Source of the DNA: Cycloclasticus sp.
Lineage (GTDB): Bacteria; Pseudomonadota; Gammaproteobacteria; Methylococcales; Cycloclasticaceae
Reading direction: 5' to 3'
Length of the DNA stretch: 64,000 nucleotides
Assembly: GCA_040743155.1 (NCBI GenBank)
Contig: JBFLJU010000001.1
Coordinates: forward strand, 744,001-808,000
The notes under the pieces are model-generated. The model saw nothing but the letters and a program-made list of their open reading frames with translations, did not search any database and was not told the DNA's origin. Below are positions 29,215 to 38,288 of the stretch, piece after piece; position 1 is the first letter of the stretch; each line of letters opens with the position of its first letter. A program made the translations under genes and the position numbers.

Positions 29215-29240
29215 AGTGGGCTCTAGTAGCCCACTTTTTT
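29215..29240 (+). terminator. rho-independent terminator after DUF1329 copy 1
   Basis: AGTGGGCT and AGCCCACT form an 8-bp stem around a short loop, followed by a T6 run. It lies 32 bp after the DUF1329 stop, before the HEAT-repeat gene, and may only partially terminate. Confidence 0.85.
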
Positions 29241-29248
29241 AGAATAAA

Positions 29249-30388
29249 ATGACATATCAACCTAAAAAGACATTTCATAACACACTTTTGACGCTCTTTT
29301 TGATTGTAGGTTTTCAACCTATATCATTAGCGGTGGGCTTTGATTGTACGAAAGCCATTAACGCAGCGAAGAAGGCTTATGCTTCGGATAACCAATACGA
29401 TAAGTTTCTTGCAGTTGAAGCGTTGGATATGGCTGATCATCAGCTTGATACGGACTTTTTGTTACAGGCGATTGACCCACAAACTCCATTTTTGACCCGT
29501 TCCGCCATTTCAACAATTGCTGCATTGAATAAAGCCAGCATGACGGAGCAACTCATTAGCAAAGCAGCAGCTGACGATGAAATATCAGATTTACTGATAG
29601 ATACCTTGCAGCACGAAGGCATGGTTGGCGCAGAAAATTTTATTAGTCGGTATCTTCTAGAACACCCTAATAAGTTTGATCAAATAAAGGTCATGAAAGC
29701 GATTGCTAAAGCAAATAATAGCTCGTTGGCAGATGAATTAAAAAAGAACTATAAGACTTATAACAGGGACAAGTTAGTTCAAGCATATGCCCTGTATGCA
29801 ATAGTTAAGTTGCGAAATGAGTTTCAAGGTGCAAAAGATGAGGCATTAGTTTTTGCCAATGACGCAGATCCTCTAGTAAGAGAAATGGCTGTAATAGTTT
29901 TAGGTGAGCTGATGATAAAGGAATCAGCTATCCGATTAAAAACGTTAATAAATGACAATGAGCCAAGAGTGGGCATTGCAGCACTAGCAAGTTTTTTGAA
30001 GGTGACGAATGGGGAAAAAAAAGAAGAATTGATCTCCATTCTTAAATCAAAAAACATCTCTAGTGGTGAAATAGCTGCTGGGAGTTTAAAACGTTTACCA
30101 GCGCCCCTAGCGATGGATATTATAAAAAAATCATTAGTTGAGAATACAAATACAAGAGTTTTTCTAAGGGTTATGGAATCAATAGCAGTTTTAAAAGGAG
30201 GAAAGGCAATTGAGTTTCTTCGTTTGGGACTTGCACACCAAAATGAAGATATTGTGGTGCAAACACTTTTTGCTATTGGAAGTAGATCTTTGCTATCTGA
30301 AAGAGAGCTATTGACACCTTTTTTAGAGAGTGAGAATGCTGCTTTTAGAAGTATAGCTAGCTGGGCATATTTGAAGCATCCGTGTTAG
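29249..30388 (+). CDS. HEAT-repeat protein, exported
   Basis: A 379-residue protein with an N-terminal hydrophobic segment (residues about 13-30, LTLFLIVGFQPISLAV) that suggests export. The remainder is built from repeated helix pairs of HEAT or PBS-lyase type, for example FANDADPLVREMAVIVLGELM, LINDNEPRVGIAALASFLKV and LAHQNEDIVVQTLFAIGSR. Such repeats mediate protein-protein contacts; no catalytic motif is visible. It starts 9 bp after the terminator and is followed 32 bp later by the flavin reductase gene. It may be a scaffold for the transport cluster, but no function can be assigned. Confidence 0.7.
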   Translation: MTYQPKKTFHNTLLTLFLIVGFQPISLAVGFDCTKAINAAKKAYASDNQYDKFLAVEALDMADHQLDTDFLLQAIDPQTPFLTRSAISTIAALNKASMTEQLISKAAADDEISDLLIDTLQHEGMVGAENFISRYLLEHPNKFDQIKVMKAIAKANNSSLADELKKNYKTYNRDKLVQAYALYAIVKLRNEFQGAKDEALVFANDADPLVREMAVIVLGELMIKESAIRLKTLINDNEPRVGIAALASFLKVTNGEKKEELISILKSKNISSGEIAAGSLKRLPAPLAMDIIKKSLVENTNTRVFLRVMESIAVLKGGKAIEFLRLGLAHQNEDIVVQTLFAIGSRSLLSERELLTPFLESENAAFRSIASWAYLKHPC

Positions 30389-30419
30389 CTAATTATTATT
30401 CTAAATAAATGAGGTCGAA

Positions 30420-31535
30420 ATGAATACTAAATTTGATATGTTATTTTCACCATTCAAACTGGGTCAGCTACATTTATCTAATAGAACAGTAATGGCACCA
30501 TTGACACGTTCACATTCTCCAAATGGTGTGCCTGGAAGTGATGTTGCCGCTTATTACAAGCGAAGAGCTGAAGGAGGTATTAGCCTCATTATTTCTGAAG
30601 GAACAACGATTAACCATCGTGCCTCAAATGCTTATAGTGATGTGCCTAGGTTTTATGGAAAAGACGCGTTGGATGGTTGGAAAAAGGTACTTGATGGCGT
30701 ACACGCAGCTGGCGCTAAAATGGTTCCACAAATATGGCATGTTGGGATGCATAGAAAAGAGGGAACAGAACCAGTGCCGTCTGAATGTGGCGTTGGGCCA
30801 ATTGATGTTTTTGAGGATGGTAAACTTATTACTAGAGGGCTTGATAAACTCGAGATAACTGAAATTATAGCGGCATATGCACAGGCCGCGAGAGACGCAA
30901 AAACTCTTGGGTTTGATGGAGTTGAAATACATGGTGCACATCAATACTTAATTGACCAATTTTTCTGGGAGCAAACAAATAAACGCACGGATGAATACGG
31001 TGGAGATATACAAAAAAGAGTCCGTTTTGGTGCTGAAGTAGTATCAGCCGTCCGTGAGGCTGTTGGAGAGAGTTTTCCAATTTTATTTCGTTTTTCGCAA
31101 TGGAAGTTGCTGGATTACACTGCAAAAATTGCTAACTCACCAGAAGAATTAAGAGAAATATTAATGCCTCTGAGTGATGCAGGTGTTGATATCTTTCATG
31201 CAAGTACACGTCGTTTTTGGGAACCAGAGTTCGAAGGGTCAAGTTTGAATTTGGCTGGCTGGGCAAAAAAAATTACGGGCAAGCCTTCAATTACCGTCGG
31301 CAGTGTCGGTTTAGACAAGGAGTTTACTCTTGAGCATTTTTTAGGTACGGAGGACCCACAAGCAGGAACAACTGGCATAGATGAGCTGTGCTCTAGGTTA
31401 AATGATGGTGAGTTTGATTTGGTGGCATTAGGGCGTGCTGTAATGGGAGACTCAGAATGGGTCAACAAAGTAAAAATAGGCGATTTAGAAAGTATTAAAC
31501 CCTTCGATAAAGTTGCACTTAGCACCTTGACCTAA
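30420..31535 (+). CDS. Old Yellow Enzyme family NADH:flavin oxidoreductase
   Basis: A 371-residue FMN enzyme of the OYE family, which reduces activated C=C bonds of enones with NAD(P)H. It begins MLFSPFKLGQLHLSNRTVMAPLTRS, has QIWHVGM, the substrate-anion pair region EIHGAHQYLIDQFFWEQTNKRTDEYGG (the HGAH histidines), and VALGRAVMGDSEW near the C terminus, where FMN phosphate is bound. No Fe-S cysteine cluster is visible, so it is the short type. In this cluster it could act on an unsaturated ketone, feeding a saturated ketone to later steps; that is an inference from context. Confidence 0.9.
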   Translation: MNTKFDMLFSPFKLGQLHLSNRTVMAPLTRSHSPNGVPGSDVAAYYKRRAEGGISLIISEGTTINHRASNAYSDVPRFYGKDALDGWKKVLDGVHAAGAKMVPQIWHVGMHRKEGTEPVPSECGVGPIDVFEDGKLITRGLDKLEITEIIAAYAQAARDAKTLGFDGVEIHGAHQYLIDQFFWEQTNKRTDEYGGDIQKRVRFGAEVVSAVREAVGESFPILFRFSQWKLLDYTAKIANSPEELREILMPLSDAGVDIFHASTRRFWEPEFEGSSLNLAGWAKKITGKPSITVGSVGLDKEFTLEHFLGTEDPQAGTTGIDELCSRLNDGEFDLVALGRAVMGDSEWVNKVKIGDLESIKPFDKVALSTLT

Positions 31536-31577
31536 CGTTAATGAAAATTAGCATGTTTATGTACAAATTTATTTAAC

Positions 31578-32936
31578 ATGCTTAACTATATTCAAAAGGC
31601 TTTCTTTTCAGCTCTTTTTGTTATTGTCTACACAAACTGTTCTGCCGTTTCTTTTTCTGAAGGGGACTTCCTATCTTGGTTAACGTTAAACCAATCTTCT
31701 ATCGCTAACTTTTCTGCCGGAGATGTTGTTCATTATGCAGACAAAGAAAAGTTTCGGCCATTCGTGCCACCTGGCTATATTGATATTTTGTTTTTCGACA
31801 AAATGGAGTTTATGCTCCAGCCATCAAAGAGATTTTCACCCTCAATAGAATATCAACAAGCGACGAACCTATTTTCTGGACGACCTTTTTTAGATGAGTC
31901 GGGTTTATTAAGAGACTATCAAGCTGGGGAGCCATTTAATCCAAGCTCTCTGAATGTTAACGATAAGTTTTCTGGGTATAAGGCTGTATGGAATTTCAAT
32001 TATCGTTGGCAACGACAAGGCTTAGAAGGCAAAAATTCGCAATGGATATGGGTTAGGAAAGGTGGAGAACATAGCATTCAAAGTACGGATGAAGAATTCA
32101 AAGGGATGTACCTAGGAGGCGGAAAATTTGAGCGTATTTTAAATGCCAAATACAAACGCGTTTACTTTAATTCACGAGCTGATCTTTCTAAAACCAACTA
32201 CAAAATAAAAGGTCGGTTTGGTCAAGATGAAGAGTACCGTGAAGTTATTAGTTTCTATGCACCGTTTGATATTAAAGATACAGCTTACCTGACTATTCGG
32301 TACCTTGATGCTGAAAAGTCAGATGATGCATGGGCCTATATCCCATCTACTCGGCGAGTGCGGCGAGTATCCGCTGACTCTAAATCAGATAGTTTATTGG
32401 GCACAGATCATACACTTGAAGATTTCTATTGTTTTTCAGGAAGGATTGATGAGCATACGTGGAAATATTACGGTGTTGCGAGAATACTTGCTGTAGCTCA
32501 ATCTAAAAGGGCTGCGGCATTTTATTATGGTCCCGATGGCTGGACCGCCAACGATGATTGGCAGCTAAAGGAAGTTGATGTTTTTGCACAAATTCCCAAA
32601 CGCAAAAATCATCCATATTCAATCAAATACATTATGACAGACCGTGATAATCATCATGCTTATTACTGTAATGCGTTTGACCGATCTGGAGTGATATGGA
32701 AGGTTTGGCAACAATCAAAGCTATGGAGTGAAGACTCACCAGCAAGAAAATATGCAAAACAACGAGGCTTTGATGTTGATGGGTTAAATATTCCCGTTTT
32801 TCAAAGTTCCAATGCAATTGACCTTCAAGCAGAGCGTGGCACCATTGTTAATGGAACTATTGGTGGTTATCCACTTAATAAAAGTTCAAAAATAAAACGT
32901 GAAATGGATGTGAATAAGCTAACAGAGGGTCATTAA
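31578..32936 (+). CDS. DUF1329 family protein, copy 2
   Basis: A 452-residue paralogue of the protein at 27828. It has a probable signal peptide (AFFSALFVIVYTNCSAVS) and the same landmarks: YQAGEPFNPSSLNVND, VWNFNYRWQRQGL, YKRVYFNSRADL, WAYIPSTRRVRRVS, DSLLGTDHTLEDFYCFSG and the C-terminal MDVNKLTEG. Differences include an extra Cys in DFYCF and divergent N-terminal thirds. It ends the envelope cluster and is followed by the carboxylase promoter region. The duplicates may bind different ligands or form a pair. Confidence 0.88.
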   Translation: MLNYIQKAFFSALFVIVYTNCSAVSFSEGDFLSWLTLNQSSIANFSAGDVVHYADKEKFRPFVPPGYIDILFFDKMEFMLQPSKRFSPSIEYQQATNLFSGRPFLDESGLLRDYQAGEPFNPSSLNVNDKFSGYKAVWNFNYRWQRQGLEGKNSQWIWVRKGGEHSIQSTDEEFKGMYLGGGKFERILNAKYKRVYFNSRADLSKTNYKIKGRFGQDEEYREVISFYAPFDIKDTAYLTIRYLDAEKSDDAWAYIPSTRRVRRVSADSKSDSLLGTDHTLEDFYCFSGRIDEHTWKYYGVARILAVAQSKRAAAFYYGPDGWTANDDWQLKEVDVFAQIPKRKNHPYSIKYIMTDRDNHHAYYCNAFDRSGVIWKVWQQSKLWSEDSPARKYAKQRGFDVDGLNIPVFQSSNAIDLQAERGTIVNGTIGGYPLNKSSKIKREMDVNKLTEGH

Positions 32937-32973
32937 GGTTGTCTTTTATGAGTGTCCTTTTTTTAGACAATCT
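32936..32973 (+). terminator. possible weak terminator after DUF1329 copy 2
   Basis: AGGTTGTCT and AGACAATCT can pair around an 18-20 nt loop containing a T-run. The T-run lies inside the loop rather than after the stem, so termination is doubtful. Confidence 0.35.
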
Positions 32974-33013
32974 GTTTGATTTTGATGCAATTTTTGATGT
33001 TAATTTATCCTCC

Positions 33014-33041
33014 ATCTTAGTTAAATATATTTAACTAAGAT
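33014..33041. promoter_or_regulatory. 28-bp perfect palindrome, candidate activator site
   Basis: The half ATCTTAGTTAAATA is followed directly by its exact reverse complement. Its centre lies about 78 bp upstream of the predicted transcription start, a normal place for a sigma-54 activator enhancer. A half-site-like TTAGTTA also occurs in a smaller palindrome at 21725-21738. Confidence 0.65.
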
Positions 33042-33048
33042 ATTGATA
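33036..33048. promoter_or_regulatory. IHF consensus match
   Basis: TAAGATATTGATA fits YAANNNNTTGATW, the reverse complement of the IHF consensus WATCAANNNNTTR, at every defined position. It lies between the palindrome (overlapping its last 6 bases) and the -24 box, where IHF bends DNA at sigma-54 promoters. Confidence 0.55.
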
Positions 33049-33078
33049 TATAAGAATATATTGTTATATTTTTGTGTT

Positions 33079-33094
33079 TGGCACGAAGAATGCT
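33079..33094 (+). promoter_or_regulatory. sigma-54 (-24/-12) promoter of the carboxylase operon
   Basis: TGGCACGAAGAATGCT matches TGGCACG-N4-TTGCW at every defined position except one (A for the first T of TTGC). The predicted start is near 33106, giving a leader of about 48 nt that contains AGGAGG at 33142-33147. Confidence 0.8.
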
Positions 33095-33153
33095 TTTGTT
33101 TTAAAGAGATGTTTTATTTGAATAATTAAAATGAGTTCCTCAGGAGGACATGT

Positions 33154-35367
33154 ATGGCTACTGTAATGAAAGAAGGTTTAGGATTACCGATTGAAAAAAC
33201 ACTGGCTTATAAGCTGAGACAGAAAGATGAGTTATATGAAGAGTCTGGACATTATTGGGGGACGAAAGAATTAACATTAAAGAATAAAGACCCTATTAGG
33301 TTTGAACAGTTCTTCTCGCGGTTGCAATCAGCAGTATTCGCCGCCCGAGAAAAAGCAAGGTATGTGGCGGCCAGCCCTGGTGGTCGTGAGATGGGTGAGT
33401 CAGTATGGGCTTTAACCACGGCTGAGGGGGACACCTTGGCGATGTCACTCGGCTTTATCTCACATTGTGCTGCGTTTCCCGTCTCTGTAAAGCACATGAT
33501 TGATAATGATTTCGAAGAAAATCCTGGCATCAATGATGGCGATGTTTTTGGTGCTGATGACCCATTAACGTCGGGTGCTCCACACCCTGGCGACACGTAT
33601 ACATTAGTACCTATTGCTGTTGAAGGCGAAGTTGTTGCCTGGGCATGTTCGGTTAACCATATTATGGAAGCGGGTGCGCCGCAGGCGGGTAGTTGGCCAG
33701 TATTTACTGTTGATACCTTTATGGATGGCTTTGTTTTCCCTCCCATGAAGACAGGGGAGAATCTCAGGCAAGCAAAATGGTGGGACAATCTTTGGATGCG
33801 CCGTACACGTGCGGGTGCGATGAATATTTTAGATGACAAAATGCGTTTAGCTGGTTGTTCGATGATTCATAGCTCTATTCATGAAATTATCGAAGAATAC
33901 GGTGTTGAATATTACACACAAGCATGTAAAGAAGTTATCGAAGAAAGTCGCCAAATGATTCTCGATAATATGCGTTCGACCTTAATTCCTGGTCGTTACG
34001 AAGGCAGTTGTTTCAGAATTTCTATGCTAAAAGATCAACAAAAAATCTGGAAGCACGCTGATAAGAATGAAATGATTCACGTACACACTATGTTTAGCCA
34101 AGATGAAAAAGGCGGCATTGTTTGGGATACAGAAGGTTCTTCTCGTTGGGGTTATCACGGATTTAACGGTTACCCTGGCGGATCTGATGTTAGCTTGTAT
34201 TTAGGCATTACGACGACGTTTGCACATAGCTGTAAAGCGAGTGCCGGTGTGAATATGAACGTTAAAAGTATTTACCATGAAGGCAGTATTTATAACCCAG
34301 ATACCGAGTTTGCCGCTTGTGCAAATATTTGGGCTCAGTCAATGCAAATGCAATGCCTTTCAGCAAGTGCTATCCACAGAAATTTCTTTATGCGCGGCTA
34401 TTTAGAAGAGGCTTTCGCACCTGAAGACTCATGGGATGGTGTGCAAGGTAGTGGTGTTTTAGAGGATGGAACACCGTATGGTTTTACCAATTTCGAATGG
34501 GTTGGTGGTGGTGCAATGGGTGCGTACCCATTTAAAGATGGAACTCCGTGTACTTGGGCGCAGCATACACAATTGTGTAATGTCGGTAATTCTGAAGAGT
34601 TTGAATATTTGATCCCACCTTTACATCACTTAGGTAGGAAGTTAGAACCCGGCTATTGCGGACACGGTAAATACCGTGGAGGTGTTGGTCAAAGTTCTGT
34701 TCATTGGATGCAAGAAACAGGTCAACGTTTGGGTGTTTCTCGAGGTGGCTCTGCAACAGCGATGACGACTTATGTATCTTCAGGCATGAATGGGGGTTAC
34801 CCTGCGCCAGGTGTCGTTACGGTCACTGCATTAGATACAAACCTGCAGGAGTTATTTGAAACAGGTGGTGATACACCAACAACAGCTGGCGAGGTGTTGA
34901 GTTACGTTAATGAAGGTAAATTAACTGGTGATGTAACGGTCTGGAAATATGATCCACCAGAGCAAGCAATGGGAGATGATGATATTTGGGCAAATTCTGC
35001 GGGTGCCTCTGGAGGTTGGGGTGACCCATTAGAACGAGAAATTGCGTCAGTGGTGGAGGATATTCGAATTGGTCAACTACCTGAAAGCTTTGCAAAAGTT
35101 ATGTATGGCGTTGTGGCAAGTAAGAATGATGTTGGACAAGTAACGCTTGATGAATCATCTACTAGCACGGCACGAGAGGTATTGGTTGCTGCTCGTCGGT
35201 CGAACTCAATACCTGCTTCACAATGGTGGAAGGATCAAAAAGTCAAAGTAGAGTCACATACGATTAGAGAGGAACTACTAGAAATGTATAGGAGCTCTAC
35301 CAGTTTTGATGGCTACGATAAACACTACCGATCTTTTTGGCAGTTAGACGATAAATTTGAAATATAA
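33154..35367 (+). CDS. acxB: acetone carboxylase-like alpha subunit (hydantoinase B family)
   Basis: Probable large subunit of an ATP-dependent ketone carboxylase; acetone carboxylase turns acetone and bicarbonate into acetoacetate. The 737-residue protein belongs to the HyuB/AcxB family: GDVFGADDPLTSGAPHPGDTYTLVPI, VNHIMEAGAPQAGSWPVFTVDTF, GYPGGSDVSLYLGITTTFAHSCKASAGVNMN and VWKYDPPEQAMGDDDIWANSAGASGGWGDPLERE. The start has an excellent AGGAGG Shine-Dalgarno. Xanthobacter-type alpha subunits are slightly longer (about 776 residues). It is followed by the gamma and beta genes. The presence of a gamma subunit favours acetone carboxylase over acetophenone carboxylase or hydantoinase, but other small ketones such as butanone are possible substrates. 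Confidence 0.85.
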   Translation: MATVMKEGLGLPIEKTLAYKLRQKDELYEESGHYWGTKELTLKNKDPIRFEQFFSRLQSAVFAAREKARYVAASPGGREMGESVWALTTAEGDTLAMSLGFISHCAAFPVSVKHMIDNDFEENPGINDGDVFGADDPLTSGAPHPGDTYTLVPIAVEGEVVAWACSVNHIMEAGAPQAGSWPVFTVDTFMDGFVFPPMKTGENLRQAKWWDNLWMRRTRAGAMNILDDKMRLAGCSMIHSSIHEIIEEYGVEYYTQACKEVIEESRQMILDNMRSTLIPGRYEGSCFRISMLKDQQKIWKHADKNEMIHVHTMFSQDEKGGIVWDTEGSSRWGYHGFNGYPGGSDVSLYLGITTTFAHSCKASAGVNMNVKSIYHEGSIYNPDTEFAACANIWAQSMQMQCLSASAIHRNFFMRGYLEEAFAPEDSWDGVQGSGVLEDGTPYGFTNFEWVGGGAMGAYPFKDGTPCTWAQHTQLCNVGNSEEFEYLIPPLHHLGRKLEPGYCGHGKYRGGVGQSSVHWMQETGQRLGVSRGGSATAMTTYVSSGMNGGYPAPGVVTVTALDTNLQELFETGGDTPTTAGEVLSYVNEGKLTGDVTVWKYDPPEQAMGDDDIWANSAGASGGWGDPLEREIASVVEDIRIGQLPESFAKVMYGVVASKNDVGQVTLDESSTSTAREVLVAARRSNSIPASQWWKDQKVKVESHTIREELLEMYRSSTSFDGYDKHYRSFWQLDDKFEI

Positions 35368-35420
35368 CGCAAGAGTTAAATTCAGCGATATAAAAATTTA
35401 AGGTATTTTGGGAGAAAGAA

Positions 35421-35972
35421 ATGGAAAAAGTTGATAAAGGTTTAATGAAAAAACTGGTCGAAGGCCATATATCGGATAACGATGTAGATGAAATGAGGCG
35501 TATGGCAAAAAAGGACCCAGAAAGATTTTGGACTTATCTTGATGTGTTGAAAGAAAATGTTTCATGGGATAACCAAATTCTAATGAGGTTGAATGATCAT
35601 TTATATATTGTAAAAAAAGGTGAAAGTGAGCGAATTGTTAAATGTGATTGTGGCCATGAATACGGCGATTATCGAGTGAACTGGAAATTAAAAACAGATA
35701 TACGAACAAGAGATACCCAAGAGCAAATGGAAGAAGTTTATTATCCAGCTGCTGCATCGCCCGATTCTGAATGGATGGAAATACGCGAGTTTTACTGCCC
35801 TGGCTGTACAGCTCAATTGGCGATAGAAGTTGTTCCACCAGGGTACCCGCTTATTTTTGAGGCATTACCCGATTTAGACCGGTTTTATAGGGAGTTTTTG
35901 AATAAACCATTAAGTGATGAGTCGCCTGATTGGTTCCAAGATAAAACAGTCGAATATTTAGCAGCACTTTAA
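35421..35972 (+). CDS. acxC: acetone carboxylase gamma subunit
   Basis: The small subunit of the carboxylase (183 residues; about 170 in known enzymes). It contains a zinc-type cysteine set: KCDCGHEYGDYRVNWKLKT in the centre and FYCPGCTAQLAIEVVPPG further on, plus the conserved C-terminal FEALPDLDRFYREFLN. This subunit is diagnostic for acetone carboxylase-like complexes. It lies 53 bp after the alpha gene and 21 bp before the beta gene, with an AGAAAG-type ribosome site. The gene order alpha-gamma-beta differs from Xanthobacter acxABC (beta-alpha-gamma). Confidence 0.85.
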   Translation: MEKVDKGLMKKLVEGHISDNDVDEMRRMAKKDPERFWTYLDVLKENVSWDNQILMRLNDHLYIVKKGESERIVKCDCGHEYGDYRVNWKLKTDIRTRDTQEQMEEVYYPAAASPDSEWMEIREFYCPGCTAQLAIEVVPPGYPLIFEALPDLDRFYREFLNKPLSDESPDWFQDKTVEYLAAL

Positions 35973-35993
35973 AAGTAATTTTAGGAGAACTTT

Positions 35994-38162
35994 ATGTCAG
36001 TTACGAAAGGTTTATTACGTGAGAATAAAAAATATATATTAGCTCTCGATGCCGGCGGCACAATGACAGACACCATTTTGGTCCAAGATGATGGCACATT
36101 TACTGTAGGAAAGGCGTTAACAAATAAAAAAGACGAAGCCTCAAGTTATTTAGAGTCTGTTGAAGATGCGGCGCAAAGTATTGGTATTACTTCGAAAGAA
36201 GCACATGAAAGTGCCTCTGTCAGTATCTATGCCGGTACGGGTATGCTTAATACCTTGTTAACCGGTACTGGTAAAAAAGTAGGTTTGATCGTCACTCGTG
36301 GCTTTGAAGATATGTCTATTATGGAAGGTGGTTTGACATATTTAGGTCAAACACAATCTGAGATTTTACATAATCAATTACATAAACATACAAGACCTAT
36401 GGTTGATCGCCAGAATATTCATGGCGTTAGTGAACGAATAAGTGGCGGCAGTTATTTTATGGAAAAGCATATAGCGCCGGGCACTGTATTGGCACCATTA
36501 AGTGAGAAGCATGTTAGGGAAGGCGTCAAAAAACTCATTGCATCCAATGTTGAAGTTATTGGGATTTTGTTTATAAACTCTTATATTGAACAAAGCCATG
36601 AACACCGTGCAAAAGAGATAGCATTGGAAATGGTTGAAGCGGCGGGTGTTAGTATCCCTGTTGTCTGCTCATCTGATATAGCGCCTGTTAGCAAGGAAAA
36701 TAACCGCTTGAAGAGCTTATTATTACAATGTTTTGCTGCTGAACATACGCGTGAAACTATTGTTGATGTTGAAAAATCAGCTGTAGCAGATGGCTATGAT
36801 GCACGATTGTTAACGCTATTATCGTATGGTGGTGCGGTTAATGTTGAATACCCTAGATTGTATGAGACAGTTATTTCCGGCCCCATTGGTGGCATGATGG
36901 GTGCGCAGGTAATGAGCCATAAACTTGGTTTAAAAAATGTTTGTACTGCTGACATGGGAGGGACAAGTTTTGATGTAGGTCTTATCGTTAATAATATGTT
37001 AACGATTCGTAAAGATCCTGATTTTGCTGGGCATCGTTTGGCGTTACCAATGGTTGCCATTGATTCTGTGGGTTCAGGCGCGGGCTCTGCGGTATGGATA
37101 GATGAGTACAAGCGTCTTCATGTGGGGCCAGAAAGTGCTGGCTCGGAGGTCGGTCTTTGCTATAAATATGACAAGTTAACCGTCACCGATGTGAATGTGG
37201 CGATGGGCTACGTAGATCCTAATTATTTCTTGGGTGGCAAAATAATCTTAGATGCTGAAAAAGCTAAGAAAGCATTGAAAGAAACAATTGCTGACCCTTT
37301 AGGGCTTGATATTTATGAAGCAGGTAAAGGTATTTTGGCGGTTGTTAATGCGCAAATGCGTGATGCAGCAAAGGCTATTCTTGTCTCAAAAGGTTACAAC
37401 ACGCGTGACTTTACTATGATGTGTTACGGTGGAGCGGGCCCTGTTCATATGTGGGGTTACACGCAAGACTTTGATCTGGCTGATGTTATTACCTTCCCCT
37501 ACGCGGCTGCTTTTTCAGCTTTTGGTGGAGCGTGCGCTGAATACCTACATCGATATCATATGGGTGTGGTCATTACAATTCCAAATGGATTAGGTGATGA
37601 TGGGAAAGTCGGTGTCGCTAACGAGATTGATACGGCATGGCGCACACTTGAGAAGAAAGCAGTTGATGAAATGGAGTCTGAAGGGATAGATTCAGAAGAT
37701 CTAGTATATCGCTACGGTTTTTATGGGCGTTACATGGGGCAGTTGGAAAGTTTTGAGACATTACTAGAGTCAGGTGAAGCGAAAAGTGCGGCTGATATTG
37801 ATAGAATCATTGCGGCGTTCGAAGAAATGTATACCAATATTTACCCGGATGGCGCAAGGTTCCCAGATGCTGGTTACGCAGTGACGGAGGTGTTTGTACA
37901 AGCCGTTGCTCCTAAGGCGATGCCTGAGATTACTAAACATGAACTTGAGGGAGTAATACCACCAAAAGCGGCGTATGTTGAAAGCAGAGAAGTGAGCCAT
38001 GAAGGCCAGTTCTATGATTTTAAGGTTTGGCAAATGTCAGAACTTAAGGCTGGAAATGTTATTCATGGTCCTTCAATTATCCGTGACCCGATGACAACAG
38101 TTATCATTCCACCAGAAAAGCGAGTTGAGTTAGACGAATACCTTATCTTGCATTATCGGTAA
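35994..38162 (+). CDS. acxA: acetone carboxylase-like beta subunit (hydantoinase A family)
   Basis: The ATP-binding subunit that phosphorylates the substrate enol and/or bicarbonate. The 722-residue protein has the ASKHA/HyuA phosphate-binding motif LDAGGTMTDTILVQDDGTF (about residues 18-36), then GTGMLNTLLTGTGKKVGLIVTRGFEDM, SGPIGGMMGAQ, DMGGTSFDVGLI and MCYGGAGPVHMWGYTQDF. Length is normal (717 in Xanthobacter). It is the last gene before a clear terminator. The preceding AGGAGAAC serves as ribosome-binding site. Confidence 0.87.
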   Translation: MSVTKGLLRENKKYILALDAGGTMTDTILVQDDGTFTVGKALTNKKDEASSYLESVEDAAQSIGITSKEAHESASVSIYAGTGMLNTLLTGTGKKVGLIVTRGFEDMSIMEGGLTYLGQTQSEILHNQLHKHTRPMVDRQNIHGVSERISGGSYFMEKHIAPGTVLAPLSEKHVREGVKKLIASNVEVIGILFINSYIEQSHEHRAKEIALEMVEAAGVSIPVVCSSDIAPVSKENNRLKSLLLQCFAAEHTRETIVDVEKSAVADGYDARLLTLLSYGGAVNVEYPRLYETVISGPIGGMMGAQVMSHKLGLKNVCTADMGGTSFDVGLIVNNMLTIRKDPDFAGHRLALPMVAIDSVGSGAGSAVWIDEYKRLHVGPESAGSEVGLCYKYDKLTVTDVNVAMGYVDPNYFLGGKIILDAEKAKKALKETIADPLGLDIYEAGKGILAVVNAQMRDAAKAILVSKGYNTRDFTMMCYGGAGPVHMWGYTQDFDLADVITFPYAAAFSAFGGACAEYLHRYHMGVVITIPNGLGDDGKVGVANEIDTAWRTLEKKAVDEMESEGIDSEDLVYRYGFYGRYMGQLESFETLLESGEAKSAADIDRIIAAFEEMYTNIYPDGARFPDAGYAVTEVFVQAVAPKAMPEITKHELEGVIPPKAAYVESREVSHEGQFYDFKVWQMSELKAGNVIHGPSIIRDPMTTVIIPPEKRVELDEYLILHYR

Positions 38163-38167
38163 AATTT

Positions 38168-38208
38168 AAAAGCCGCTATCTTACACTTTGTACGGTAGCG
38201 GCTTTTTT
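38168..38208 (+). terminator. rho-independent terminator of the carboxylase operon
   Basis: AAGCCGCTATC pairs with GGTAGCGGCTT around a 13-nt loop, followed by TTTTT. It lies directly after the beta-subunit stop. Confidence 0.9.
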
Positions 38209-38288
38209 GTATGCTTTAGATAAACAAGCATCTTTTTATAAATGAGTACGTTTTAAAGCAAATCAAGATATGTTTATGGAGTTATAAA

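Noticed and set aside
33252-33839. 195-codon reverse-strand open frame
   Set aside because: Antisense to the carboxylase alpha subunit; composition is that of a shadow frame.
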